A stretch of 64,000 nucleotides of DNA from Aquitalea denitrificans (GCF_009856625.1 NZ_CP047241.1:806001-870000), one strand, 5' to 3'; shown: positions 1-10,028, counted from the first letter of the stretch. The notes: generated by a model not told the origin, from the letters alone. Program-made: numbers and translations.

Positions 1-66
1 GAGACAGCCCGCATGTACCGCGCACTGGTCACGGCCATTGCTCACATGCTTGCTGACCAGACATGA
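1..66 (+). CDS. C-terminal end of an unidentified upstream protein (partial)
   Basis: An open frame runs from the left edge to a TGA at 64-66 and gives 21 residues ending in AHMLADQT. The fragment is too short to assign to a family. It lies on the same strand as the carnitine monooxygenase operon, so a regulator or transporter of that pathway is possible, but nothing in these residues shows it. A perfect stem-loop follows directly, which is what the end of a transcription unit would look like. Confidence 0.4.
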   Translation, partial: ETARMYRALVTAIAHMLADQT

Positions 67-70
67 CATT

Positions 71-107
71 GGTGGCGCAGCGGCATGCCATGTGGTGCTG
101 CGCCACC
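71..107 (+). terminator. Stem-loop, probable terminator of the upstream gene
   Basis: A perfect 10-bp inverted repeat (GGTGGCGCAG at 71-80, CTGCGCCACC at 98-107) encloses a 17-nt loop. It begins five bases after the upstream stop codon and is followed by a pyrimidine run but no true U tract. Termination is therefore plausible rather than certain. Confidence 0.45.
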
Positions 108-206
108 TTCCCCCCGGCTTGCCATGCTTATTCGTCAGGCATGACCGGACAAGAAAAGGGCAGGCATTTGCAGCCCTGTGACGACCCCAAGCAGAGGAGA
201 ACATCC

Positions 207-1325
207 ATGAATGACTACACCAAATTGAGCCCGGATTTCTGTGCCGATCCCGAACGTGCCTGGACCCTGCCCGCCGCGTATTACACCTCGGACAAGGTCT
301 ATCAGTTTGAGAAGGAGAAGATTTTCGCCCATAGCTGGATTTGCGTGGCGCATGGCAGTGAGCTGGCCGAATCCAACGACTACATCACCCGCGAGGTTGC
401 TGGTGAAAACATCATCGTGGTGCGTGGTCGGGATGGTGTACTGCGCAGTTTTTACAATGTCTGTCCGCATCGGGGGCACCAGTTGCTGCAAGGCAGTGGC
501 AGGGCCAAGAACGTGATTACCTGTCCCTATCACGCGTGGACTTTCAAACTGGACGGTCAACTGGGCCATGCCCGTAATTGCGAAAACGTGGTCGATTTTG
601 ATTCGGACAAGGCTACCTTGTCGCCGCTCAAGGTGGAGGAGTATGCCGGCTTTGTGTTCATCAACATGAATCTGTCGGCCAAGCCGGTGGAGCAGCAATT
701 GCCCGGCCTGGCCGACAGCTTGCGCAAGGCATGTCCGGTGATCGACGAGCTGCATCTGGCAGAGCGCTTTGTTACCGCCACGCCGGCCAACTGGAAAATC
801 ATCGTCGACAACTATATGGAGTGCTACCACTGTGCACCGGCCCATCCGGGTTTTGCCGACTCGGTGCAGGTGGACAAATACACGCACACCCTACATGGCA
901 ACTGGTCACTGCAGTTTGGCTTGGCCCGCTCCTCCGAGAAATCTTTCAAGATCGACCCCTCGGTCAAGGACCCCAGCTTCAGCGGCTACTGGGCCTGGCC
1001 CTGCACCATGTTCAATGTACCGCCAGGTGCCGACTTCATGACGGTTATCTATGAATACCCGGTGGATGCCGAGACCACCTTGCAGCACTACGACATCTAC
1101 TTCCGCAACAAGGAGCTGACTGCTGAGCAACAGGCACTGGTGGAGTGGTATCGCACCGTGTTCCGGCCGGAAGACCTGCGGCTGGTGGAAAGCGTGCAGC
1201 GCGGGCTGAAATCGCGTGGCTATCGTGGCCAGGGCCGCATCATGACCGACCGCCAGCGCAGCGGCATCAGTGAGCACGGCATTGCGCATTTCCACAATCT
1301 GGTGGCGCAGCAGCACGCCGAGTAA
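207..1325 (+). CDS. cntA: Carnitine monooxygenase oxygenase component (CntA/YeaW type)
   Basis: This is a 372-residue Rieske non-haem iron oxygenase that would cleave L-carnitine to trimethylamine and malic semialdehyde, using electrons from the CntB reductase. The Rieske ligands are C86, H88, C106 and H109. The mononuclear iron ligands are H208, H213 and D323, and the bridging acid is E205 rather than the usual aspartate. Those numbers match, as I recall them, the published numbering of Acinetobacter CntA, and the length fits (371 residues). I chose the ATG at 207 because it follows an AGGAGA box and gives the family length. An upstream in-frame ATG at 63 would add 48 unconserved residues. 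GbcA-type glycine betaine oxygenases are related but longer. The two downstream genes fit the carnitine pathway. Confidence 0.88.
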   Translation: MNDYTKLSPDFCADPERAWTLPAAYYTSDKVYQFEKEKIFAHSWICVAHGSELAESNDYITREVAGENIIVVRGRDGVLRSFYNVCPHRGHQLLQGSGRAKNVITCPYHAWTFKLDGQLGHARNCENVVDFDSDKATLSPLKVEEYAGFVFINMNLSAKPVEQQLPGLADSLRKACPVIDELHLAERFVTATPANWKIIVDNYMECYHCAPAHPGFADSVQVDKYTHTLHGNWSLQFGLARSSEKSFKIDPSVKDPSFSGYWAWPCTMFNVPPGADFMTVIYEYPVDAETTLQHYDIYFRNKELTAEQQALVEWYRTVFRPEDLRLVESVQRGLKSRGYRGQGRIMTDRQRSGISEHGIAHFHNLVAQQHAE

Positions 1326-1335
1326 GTCCATCCTT

Positions 1336-1361
1336 AGCGGCAGCGCGTCCGCGCTGCCGCT
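1336..1361 (+). other. Intra-operon hairpin between cntA and the dehydrogenase
   Basis: A perfect 11-bp stem (AGCGGCAGCGC at 1336-1346 and its complement at 1351-1361) has a 4-nt loop. There is no U tract, and the next gene starts 21 bases later with its own GGAGA box. It is more likely an mRNA-stability or differential-expression element than a terminator. Confidence 0.5.
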
Positions 1362-1382
1362 ATTCCGCTTGGAGAGTCCTGC

Positions 1383-2831
1383 ATGAAACTGAATGACCCC
1401 CTGCTGTTGCGGCAGCACGCCTATATCAATGGTCAGTGGTGCGCTGCCGACCAGGCGGACACTTTCGCCGTACACGACCCGGCTACCGATCAGCGCATTG
1501 CCGATGTGCCGCTGATGGGTGAGCAGGAAACCATCCGCGCCATTCAGGCCGCCGATGCAGCCCTGCCGGCCTGGCGCGACCTGACCGCAAAAGAGCGCGC
1601 CCGGTTATTGCGCCGCTGGTTTTTCCTGCTGGAGCAGCACGAGGATGATCTGGCCCGGCTGATGACCTGGGAGCAGGGCAAGCCGCTGGCCGAGGCGCGG
1701 GGAGAAATCCGCTACGCCGCTTCATTTGTCGAATGGTTCTCCGAGGAAGCCAAGCGTCTGTATGGCGACGTGATTCCCTCGCCACGCAAGGAGCAGGAAC
1801 TGCTGGTGATGCGCGAGCCGATCGGCGTATGCGCCGCCATCACGCCATGGAATTTCCCCGCCGCCATGATTACCCGCAAGGCGGCACCAGCCTTGGCCGC
1901 CGGTTGTACCATCGTCATCAAACCGGCCAACGAAACCCCGCTGTCTGCGCTGGCGCTGGCGGAGCTGGCCGAGCGCGCCGGTATTCCGCCGGGTGTGTTC
2001 AATATCGTTACTGGTGATGCCCAAGCCATAGGCTGGCAACTCAGTACTCATCCACTGGTGCGCAAGCTCAGTTTTACCGGCTCCACGCCGATAGGCCGGC
2101 TGCTGATGGGGCAGTGCGCCAGCACCATCAAGAAAGTATCGCTGGAACTGGGTGGCAATGCGCCCTTCATCGTATTTGACGATGCCGATCTGGATGCCGC
2201 GGTGGAAGGGGCCATCCAGGCCAAATTCCGCAATGCCGGCCAGACCTGTGTCTGCGTCAACCGCTTTTATGTTCACCAGTCGGTGTATGCCAGCTTTCTG
2301 GAGCGCTTCTGCGCCCGCGTCGCCGAATTGCGGGTGGGGAATGGTTTTGCCGAAGCAACGGAGATCGGCCCATTGATTTCTGCCCGAGCCGTCAGCAAGG
2401 TGCAATCCCTGCTGGACGATGCGCTACAGGGCGGAGCCCGCTTGCTAAGCGGAGGGCGCAGCCTGGCTGCCGGGCCGCAGTACTTTCCGCCCACTGTCAT
2501 TGCCGATGTGAAACCAGGCATGCGACTGCTTGAAGAAGAAATATTTGGGCCGCTGGCACCGGTGATGCCGTTTGCCAGTGACGAAGAGGTCGTGCAACTG
2601 GCTAATGCCACCATTTACGGCCTGGCCGCCTATTTCTACAGTCGGGATATCGCCAGGGTGTGGCGCGTGGCGCGGCAACTGGAATACGGCATTGTCGGCA
2701 TCAATACCGGCATGGTGTCCAACGAGGTAGCCCGCTTTGGCGGCATCAAGCAATCCGGCCTGGGGCGTGAGGGCTCCCGCTACGGCATTGATGACTATCT
2801 TGAGTCCAAATATTTGTGCATGGCGTGCTGA
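1383..2831 (+). CDS. NAD(P)-dependent semialdehyde dehydrogenase (probable malic semialdehyde dehydrogenase)
   Basis: This 482-residue aldehyde dehydrogenase belongs to the succinate-semialdehyde dehydrogenase (GabD) branch. Visible motifs are the oxyanion-hole asparagine in PWNF (N157), the general base E255 in LELGGN, and the nucleophile C289 in GQTC. It lies between the oxygenase and reductase of carnitine cleavage, whose product is malic semialdehyde, so oxidation of that aldehyde to malate is the likely job. This is an inference from position: the sequence alone would equally support succinate semialdehyde. The ATG at 1383 follows GGAGAG. Confidence 0.8.
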   Translation: MKLNDPLLLRQHAYINGQWCAADQADTFAVHDPATDQRIADVPLMGEQETIRAIQAADAALPAWRDLTAKERARLLRRWFFLLEQHEDDLARLMTWEQGKPLAEARGEIRYAASFVEWFSEEAKRLYGDVIPSPRKEQELLVMREPIGVCAAITPWNFPAAMITRKAAPALAAGCTIVIKPANETPLSALALAELAERAGIPPGVFNIVTGDAQAIGWQLSTHPLVRKLSFTGSTPIGRLLMGQCASTIKKVSLELGGNAPFIVFDDADLDAAVEGAIQAKFRNAGQTCVCVNRFYVHQSVYASFLERFCARVAELRVGNGFAEATEIGPLISARAVSKVQSLLDDALQGGARLLSGGRSLAAGPQYFPPTVIADVKPGMRLLEEEIFGPLAPVMPFASDEEVVQLANATIYGLAAYFYSRDIARVWRVARQLEYGIVGINTGMVSNEVARFGGIKQSGLGREGSRYGIDDYLESKYLCMAC

Positions 2832-2875
2832 ACACTGGCGCCGGCTTTTCCAGTCAACCCCGAGCCTGAACCGAC

Positions 2876-3862
2876 ATGAGCCTACAGTCCCCGAATATTA
2901 CCGTCCGCGTGGTGGCAATCGAACAGGCCAGCCCGCTGATCAAGCGCTTTACCCTGCAAGCCGCAGACGGTGGCCAGTTGCCAGCCTTTAGCGGTGGCAG
3001 CCACATCATTGTACAAATCCCTGCCGCCAGCGGCCTGCTCCACAATGCCTATTCGCTGCTCAGCTCTCCTTTTCAGCTACAGCAGTACCAGATTGCCGTA
3101 CGGCGCGAGGATGCCTCCCGTGGTGGCTCGGCTTTCATGCACGCGCATGTGGCGGAGGGGGACATCTTGCAGATATCGCCGCCTAACAATTTATTCCCGC
3201 TGCATGCTACCAGTGGGCGACAGTTGCTGATTGCCGGTGGCATCGGCATTACGCCGTTCATGGCGCAGATGGAGGAACTGCAGTCCAGTGACGCTGCCTT
3301 TGAGCTGCACTACGCTTTTCGCAGTCGTGAGCAGGCGGCCTTTGTCGACGAGCAGGCGGCCTTTGTCGACGAGCTGGCGGCTCGTTACGGCGCGCACTGC
3401 CATTTTTATGATGCCGCCCAAGGCGAGCTGTGCAATGTCGCCGGCTTGCTGCAGCACATGGCCGAGCCGGACCATGTCTATGTCTGTGGGCCGCAGTCCT
3501 TGATTCAGGCCGTGCAGCAGGCCGGAGCAGAGCAGGGCATTCCGTCCGCCCGTCTGCATTGGGAGCAGTTTGCCGCCAGCACATCAGGCGGTGTGGCATT
3601 TACCGTGGTACTGGCCCGTTCCGGGCGCGAAATCCCGGTGGCGGCAGAACAAACCATCCTGCAAGCCATCGAGATGGATGGTGCGGTGGCCGTGGATTGC
3701 CTGTGCCGCGAAGGCGTGTGTGGCACCTGTGAAGTAGGCATTGTCGAGGGCGAGGCCGAGCACCGCGACCAATACCTGAGTGAAGAAGAAAAGCAGGCGC
3801 AAAACAGCCTGCTGATCTGTGTATCGCGGGCGCGCGGTTCCCGCCTGGTGCTGGACCTGTGA
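2876..3862 (+). CDS. cntB: Carnitine monooxygenase reductase component (CntB/YeaX type)
   Basis: This 328-residue reductase passes electrons from NAD(P)H through FMN to a plant-type 2Fe-2S centre and on to CntA. The flavin region has NAYSLLS at about 57-63 and the pyridine-nucleotide motif is GGIGITPF (121-128). The C-terminal ferredoxin ligands are C277, C282, C285 and C315, with the normal C-x4-C-x2-C-x29-C spacing. It is about seven residues longer than typical CntB, and a perfect 21-bp tandem duplication at 3329-3370 accounts for that. The gene starts 44 bp after the dehydrogenase stop and closes the operon. Confidence 0.87.
   Translation: MSLQSPNITVRVVAIEQASPLIKRFTLQAADGGQLPAFSGGSHIIVQIPAASGLLHNAYSLLSSPFQLQQYQIAVRREDASRGGSAFMHAHVAEGDILQISPPNNLFPLHATSGRQLLIAGGIGITPFMAQMEELQSSDAAFELHYAFRSREQAAFVDEQAAFVDELAARYGAHCHFYDAAQGELCNVAGLLQHMAEPDHVYVCGPQSLIQAVQQAGAEQGIPSARLHWEQFAASTSGGVAFTVVLARSGREIPVAAEQTILQAIEMDGAVAVDCLCREGVCGTCEVGIVEGEAEHRDQYLSEEEKQAQNSLLICVSRARGSRLVLDL
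3329..3370 (+). repeat. Perfect 21-bp tandem duplication inside cntB
   Basis: Two identical 21-bp copies lie head to tail (3329-3349 and 3350-3370). They encode EQAAFVD twice in a row and keep the reading frame. The duplication is in the nucleotide-binding half of the reductase, in a segment predicted to be a surface helix. Confidence 0.95.
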
Positions 3863-3921
3863 GTGGTGGCAGGCCAGCGGCCTGCCATGCCCCCGTGTGA
3901 ACGTTTCTGCCAGGGGTATGA

Positions 3922-4029
3922 TGACAGTTGTTCCCAAGCGGCTTGCCGCAAGGTGACAGCTGGCCGGTGAAATCCTTGACAACTGTCACTGATAAAGCCG
4001 GATACGCTGGGCTAGAATGGATGACAGTT
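3922..4029. promoter_or_regulatory. Threefold TGACAGTT motif ahead of kbl-tdh
   Basis: The 240-bp gap between cntB and kbl contains TGACAGTTGT at 3922-3931, its exact inverted copy ACAACTGTCA at 3979-3988, and a third TGACAGTT at 4022-4029. The middle copy reads TGACA-AC-TGTCA, a regulator-like dyad, and it overlaps a TTGACA at 3976-3981 that could serve as a -35 box. I cannot name the regulator. Confidence 0.4.
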
Positions 4030-4101
4030 TCCGGCGCGCGGTGATCCCGCTGCGACTGCAGTCCCGGCGCCTCACGATTGGCCTACAAGGACATCCCTGC
4101 C

Positions 4102-5301
<1,200 letters not shown>

Positions 5302-5368
5302 TCCTCCACATATCTGCCCGCCGGCCAGATGGACGGCGGGGACTGTACCGAACAGGCAGGCAAACGCA

Positions 5369-6394
5369 ATGAAAGCACTCTCCAAACTCAAATCCGCTCC
5401 CGGTCTGTGGATGAATGATGTGCCGCAACCGGAAATCGGCCATAACGACCTGCTGATCAAGATCAGCAAAACCGCCATCTGCGGTACCGATATTCATATC
5501 TGGAACTGGGACGAATGGGCGCAGAAGACCATTCCGGTTCCCATGCACGTCGGCCATGAATATGTGGGCGTGGTGGCTGCCATGGGCTCCGAAGTGCGCG
5601 GTTTTGAAATCGGCCAGCGCGTGTCCGGCGAGGGCCACATCACCTGCGGCCATTGCCGCAACTGTCGTGCCGGCCGCCGTCACTTGTGCCGCAACACCGT
5701 GGGTGTGGGGGTGAACCGCGAAGGCGCCTTTGCCGAATACCTGGTGATTCCGGCCTTCAATGCCTTCCCGATTCCGGATGACATCTCCGATGATCTGGCT
5801 GCCATCTTCGACCCCTTCGGCAATGCGGTGCATACCGCGCTGTCCTTCAATCTGGTGGGCGAGGACGTGCTGATCACCGGTGCCGGCCCCATCGGCATCA
5901 TGGCGGTGGCCATTGCCAAGCATGTGGGTGCACGCCATATCGTGATTACCGACGTCAACGACTACCGCCTCGATCTGGCACGCCAGATGGGTGCCAGCCG
6001 TGCGGTAAACGTGGCGCGTGAAGACCTGAAACAGGTGATGAGCGAGCTGCACATGTGTGAAGGCTTTGATGTGGGCCTGGAAATGTCCGGCAACCCGCAG
6101 GCCTTCCGCCAGATGCTGGAAACCATGAACCATGGCGGCAAGATTGCGCTGCTGGGCATTCCGCCGGCCAATACCGCCATCGACTGGAACCAGGTCATCT
6201 TCAAGGGTCTGGAAATCAAGGGCATCTATGGCCGCGAGATGTTTGAAACCTGGTACAAGATGGTGGCGCTGATCCAGTCCGGGCTGGATATCCGCCCCAT
6301 CATCACCCATCACTTCAAGGTGGATGATTTCGAGCAGGGCTTCGCCACCATGCTGTCCGGTCAGAGCGGCAAGGTGATTCTGGACTGGAACTGA
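5369..6394 (+). CDS. tdh: L-threonine 3-dehydrogenase
   Basis: This 341-residue zinc-dependent medium-chain dehydrogenase oxidises L-threonine to 2-amino-3-ketobutyrate with NAD+. The catalytic zinc site has C38 in ICGTD and H63-E64 in GHEY. The structural zinc cysteines are C93, C96, C99 and C107. The NAD-binding motif is GAGPIG. Length and sequence fit the bacterial Tdh family closely. It is the second gene of the kbl-tdh pair and is followed by a strong terminator. Confidence 0.96.
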   Translation: MKALSKLKSAPGLWMNDVPQPEIGHNDLLIKISKTAICGTDIHIWNWDEWAQKTIPVPMHVGHEYVGVVAAMGSEVRGFEIGQRVSGEGHITCGHCRNCRAGRRHLCRNTVGVGVNREGAFAEYLVIPAFNAFPIPDDISDDLAAIFDPFGNAVHTALSFNLVGEDVLITGAGPIGIMAVAIAKHVGARHIVITDVNDYRLDLARQMGASRAVNVAREDLKQVMSELHMCEGFDVGLEMSGNPQAFRQMLETMNHGGKIALLGIPPANTAIDWNQVIFKGLEIKGIYGREMFETWYKMVALIQSGLDIRPIITHHFKVDDFEQGFATMLSGQSGKVILDWN

Positions 6395-6424
6395 AGCAGC
6401 CAGGGCACAGCCTGATGTTTATCG

Positions 6425-6447
6425 AAACCGGCGTGAGCCGGTTTTTT
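6425..6447 (+). terminator. Rho-independent terminator after tdh
   Basis: An 8-bp stem (AAACCGGC at 6425-6432, GCCGGTTT at 6437-6444) with a GTGA loop runs into a six-base T tract. It lies about 30 bp after the tdh stop and should end the kbl-tdh transcript. Confidence 0.9.
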
Positions 6448-6624
6448 CATGCCCGCGTCTCTTCAGCCTGGGTTGATCAACACCCTGGTATGCAGGCGGC
6501 ACATGCACCGCCTGATTTCATGCAATGCACAACGCACGGCAGCTTTCAGCCACTGCCTTGCTTTGCGCCGGGGGCGCTAGGCGGTAGAATCGGCCTTTGA
6601 CTTTTTACTCGCTACCCCACGTCT

Positions 6625-7515
6625 ATGCTTACCTTCCAGGAAATCATCCTTACCCTCCAGAATTATTGGAACGAGCAAGGGTGCGTCATCATGCAACCCT
6701 TCGACATGGAGGTGGGCGCCGGTACCTCGCATCCGGCCACCTGTCTGCGTGCCATCGGCCCGGAGCCGTGGAACGCTGCCTATGTACAACCGTCGCGTCG
6801 TCCCAAGGATGGGCGCTATGGCGAAAACCCCAACCGTCTGCAGCATTACTACCAGTTTCAGGTAGCGCTGAAGCCGTCGCCGGCCAATATCCAGGAACTC
6901 TACCTGGGCTCGCTCAAGGTGCTGGGTATCGACCCCACCGTGCATGACATCCGCTTTGTTGAAGACGACTGGGAAAACCCGACGCTGGGTGCCTGGGGTC
7001 TGGGCTGGGAAGTCTGGCTGAACGGCATGGAAGTGACCCAGTTCACCTACTTCCAGCAAGTGGGCGGCCTGGACTGCAAGCCGGTACTGGGTGAAATCAC
7101 CTACGGTATCGAGCGTCTGGCCATGTATCTGCAAGGCGTGGAAAACGTGTACGACCTGCTGTGGACGGTGTATCCCAACGGTCAGCGCGTGACCTATGGC
7201 GACGTCTACCACCAGAACGAAGTGGAGCAGTCCACCTACAACTTCGAACACGCCAATGTGCCCAAGCTGTTCGAACTGTTCAGCTACTACGAATCCGAAG
7301 CCAAGCGCCTGCTGGACATCCCGCTGGCGCTGCCGGCTTACGAAATGGTGCTCAAGGCCGGTCACTGCTTCAACCTGCTGGATGCGCGTGGTGCCATCTC
7401 GGTCACCGAACGTGCCACCTATATCGGCCGGGTACGCACCCTGTCGCGTGGTGTGGCCCAGGCTTACTACGCTGCGCGTGAGGCACTGGGTTTCCCCATG
7501 TGCCCCAAGGCCTGA
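6625..7515 (+). CDS. glyQ: Glycyl-tRNA synthetase alpha subunit
   Basis: This 296-residue catalytic subunit of the heterotetrameric bacterial glycyl-tRNA synthetase activates glycine and charges tRNA-Gly. The N-terminal block with NYWNEQGCVIMQPFDMEVGAG and the RRPKDGRYGENPNRLQHYYQ region are hallmarks of the family, and the length is usual. The beta-subunit gene glyS lies downstream, separated by a small gene for an exported protein. Confidence 0.98.
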   Translation: MLTFQEIILTLQNYWNEQGCVIMQPFDMEVGAGTSHPATCLRAIGPEPWNAAYVQPSRRPKDGRYGENPNRLQHYYQFQVALKPSPANIQELYLGSLKVLGIDPTVHDIRFVEDDWENPTLGAWGLGWEVWLNGMEVTQFTYFQQVGGLDCKPVLGEITYGIERLAMYLQGVENVYDLLWTVYPNGQRVTYGDVYHQNEVEQSTYNFEHANVPKLFELFSYYESEAKRLLDIPLALPAYEMVLKAGHCFNLLDARGAISVTERATYIGRVRTLSRGVAQAYYAAREALGFPMCPKA

Positions 7516-7521
7516 TCGGCC

Positions 7522-7956
7522 ATGAAGACACGGATCAGTCTGCTGCTGGCCCTGCTATCCCTGCCCGCTATGGCGGCAGAGCCTGACTGGGGCATCTACC
7601 AGCAAGGTTCCGCCCTGGAACTGGCCATGGACCGTAATTCCATCTGGGTGGAAAAGGACGGGCTGGTCCATTTTGTGAATCAGGAGCGCTTTAGCGAACG
7701 TCAGTACGACAAGGCCACCGACATCAAGTATTTCATCCGGCGCACCAGCGGCTACGCCAGCTGCAGCAAGCAGCAATACACCTTTGTCGGCTTCGAATAT
7801 GCCGACAAGCGTGGCCGCCAGCTTTACTCCACCATGTTCCCGGTACAACGTTTTGCCTGGAAATGGCAGTCGGTGGAACAAGGCTCGGTTGCCGACACCA
7901 TGCTGCAAGTCGTGTGCTATCTCGCCAAATCCGCTCCGCACAAGAAACCTGAATAA
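7522..7956 (+). CDS. Small exported protein, possibly surface-adhesin-E-like
   Basis: This 144-residue product has a classic signal peptide (MKTRISLLLALLSLPAMAA) with probable cleavage after AMAA. The mature part is about 125 residues, rich in aromatic residues, with two cysteines (in YASCSK and VVCYL) that could pair. The general pattern resembles small beta-sandwich proteins of the adhesin-E type, but I hold that assignment loosely. It lies between glyQ and glyS with gaps of only 6 and 3 bp, so it must be co-transcribed with the synthetase. No role in charging is expected for an exported protein. Confidence 0.6.
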   Translation: MKTRISLLLALLSLPAMAAEPDWGIYQQGSALELAMDRNSIWVEKDGLVHFVNQERFSERQYDKATDIKYFIRRTSGYASCSKQQYTFVGFEYADKRGRQLYSTMFPVQRFAWKWQSVEQGSVADTMLQVVCYLAKSAPHKKPE

Positions 7957-7959
7957 ATC

Positions 7960-10020
7960 ATGAACGCCACCCTGCTTATCGAGTTGCTCACCGAAGAGCT
8001 GCCGCCCAAGGCGCTGGAAAAGCTGTCGCACAGCTTTGGCCAGACCATTACCGAAGAACTGAAAAAACTGCAGTTTGTGGCTGCCGATGCCGCCGCCACC
8101 GTGTTTGCCTCGCCGCGCCGCCTGGCCGTACAGGTGCCGGCCGTGCTGGCCGTGCAGCCGGACCAGAAAATCGTGCGCAAGGGCCCGGCCGTGGCCGCCG
8201 GCATGAAGGATGGCCAGCCCACCCCGGCACTGGCTGGTTTTGCCCGCTCCTGCGGCGTGGATGTTGCCGCGCTCACCACCATGAGCGATGGCAAGCAGGA
8301 CGTGTTTGCCTATGAAAGCACCAAGACCGGTGAAGCGCTGTCCGCTGTGCTGACCGACATCGTCGCACTGGCGCTGAAAAAGCTGCCGATTCCCAAGCTG
8401 ATGCGCTGGGCCGACTACGACTACCAGTTTGTGCGTCCGGTGCATGGCCTGATCATGCTGTGGGGCGAAACCGTGATTGAGGGCAGCCTGCTGGGTCTCA
8501 CCAGCCGCAACGCCACCCGTGGCCACCGCTTCCTGTCCTCGGGCGATGTGTTTGTGGAAAAAGCCGACGACTACGCCCGCGTGCTGTTCGAGCAGGGCAA
8601 GGTACTGGCCAGCTTTGACGCCCGCCGCGAGCTGATCAGGAAACGCCTGGCCGACGCCGCTGCCGTGCATGGTGCCACCATTGCCGCCGACGACGCTTTG
8701 CTGGACGAAGTGACCGCGCTGGTGGAATGGCCGGTGGTACTGGAAGCCGGCTTTGAAGCCGAATTCCTCAAGGTGCCGCAGGAATGCCTGATCCTGACCA
8801 TGCAGCAGAACCAGAAGTACTTCCCGCTGCTGGATGCCAAGGGCAAGCTGATGAACCGCTTCCTGCTGGTATCCAATCTGGAAACCGCCGATCCCAGCCA
8901 CATCATCCAGGGTAATGAGCGCGTGCTGCGCGCCCGCCTGTCCGATGCCAAGTTCTTCTTCGAACAGGACCAGAAAGCCCGTCTGGAAACCCGTCTGGCC
9001 AAGCTGGCCGAAGTGGTTTACCACAACAAGATCGGTAGCCAACTGGAGCGCGTGGAGCGCCTGCAAGCCATTGCCGGCCAGATTGCCGCCCTGCTGGGTG
9101 CGGACCAGTCCGTGGCCGAGCGTGCCGCCCTGCTGGCCAAGGCCGACCTGGTGACCGACATGGTGGGTGAATTCCCCGAGCTGCAAGGTGTGATGGGCAT
9201 GTACTACGCCCAGCACGACGGCGAAAGCGAGGTGGTTGCCGCCGCCATCGAAGGCCACTACCACCCGCGTTTTGCCGGTGACAGCCTGCCGCAGGGCGAT
9301 ATCGCTACTGCCGTGGCACTGGCCGACAAGCTGGAAGCCATTGTCGGCATCTGGGGCATCGGCCTGATTCCGACCGGCGACAAGGACCCGTACGCGCTGC
9401 GTCGCGCCGCCCTGGGCGTGCTGCGCATGGCACTGGCCGCCAAGCTGGACCTCAAGGCCCTGCTGACGCTGGTGGCTGCCGCCTTCCCGGCTGGCAAGCT
9501 GTCCGCCACCACGGCAGACGAAGTATTCGCCTTCATGATGGACCGCCTGAAGAACTATCTGGTGGCTGACTATCAGGCCGACGAAGTGGAAGCCGTGCTG
9601 GCGCTGGCCCCGTCCACCCTGAACGAAGTACCGGCCGTGCTGGCTGCGGTGGCCGCCTTCAAGGCACTGCCGGAAGCCGCTACCCTGGCTGCCGCCAACA
9701 AGCGGGTGAAGAACATCCTGAAGAAGGTGGAAGGCGAAGTGGGTTCGGTGAACCCGGCCTTGCTGAGCGAAGCCGCCGAGCAGGCGCTGTTTGCCGCGGT
9801 GAACGAGCTGGCACCGCAGGTGGACGCCAAGTTTGCCGCCCACGACTTTGCCGGTGCGCTGGCCCAGCTTTCCAGCCTGAAGGCAACGGTGGATGCCTTC
9901 TTTGATGGCGTGATGGTGATGGCCGACGATCTGGCCGTGCGTGCCAACCGTATTGCCTTGCTGGCCAGTCTGGCAGCGCTGTTCAACCGCGTGGCGGACA
10001 TCTCGCTGCTGGCGGATTAA
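7960..10020 (+). CDS. glyS: Glycyl-tRNA synthetase beta subunit
   Basis: This 686-residue beta subunit carries the tRNA-recognition and anticodon-binding parts of the alpha2-beta2 glycyl-tRNA synthetase. The opening TLLIELLTEELPPKAL, the FASPRRLAV block and the GDKDPYALRRAALG block are diagnostic, and the length is standard. It starts three bases after the stop of the small exported-protein gene. A long open frame on the opposite strand (7555-10098) is only a high-GC shadow of this gene. Confidence 0.98.
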   Translation: MNATLLIELLTEELPPKALEKLSHSFGQTITEELKKLQFVAADAAATVFASPRRLAVQVPAVLAVQPDQKIVRKGPAVAAGMKDGQPTPALAGFARSCGVDVAALTTMSDGKQDVFAYESTKTGEALSAVLTDIVALALKKLPIPKLMRWADYDYQFVRPVHGLIMLWGETVIEGSLLGLTSRNATRGHRFLSSGDVFVEKADDYARVLFEQGKVLASFDARRELIRKRLADAAAVHGATIAADDALLDEVTALVEWPVVLEAGFEAEFLKVPQECLILTMQQNQKYFPLLDAKGKLMNRFLLVSNLETADPSHIIQGNERVLRARLSDAKFFFEQDQKARLETRLAKLAEVVYHNKIGSQLERVERLQAIAGQIAALLGADQSVAERAALLAKADLVTDMVGEFPELQGVMGMYYAQHDGESEVVAAAIEGHYHPRFAGDSLPQGDIATAVALADKLEAIVGIWGIGLIPTGDKDPYALRRAALGVLRMALAAKLDLKALLTLVAAAFPAGKLSATTADEVFAFMMDRLKNYLVADYQADEVEAVLALAPSTLNEVPAVLAAVAAFKALPEAATLAAANKRVKNILKKVEGEVGSVNPALLSEAAEQALFAAVNELAPQVDAKFAAHDFAGALAQLSSLKATVDAFFDGVMVMADDLAVRANRIALLASLAALFNRVADISLLAD

Positions 10021-10028
10021 CCCAGGCT

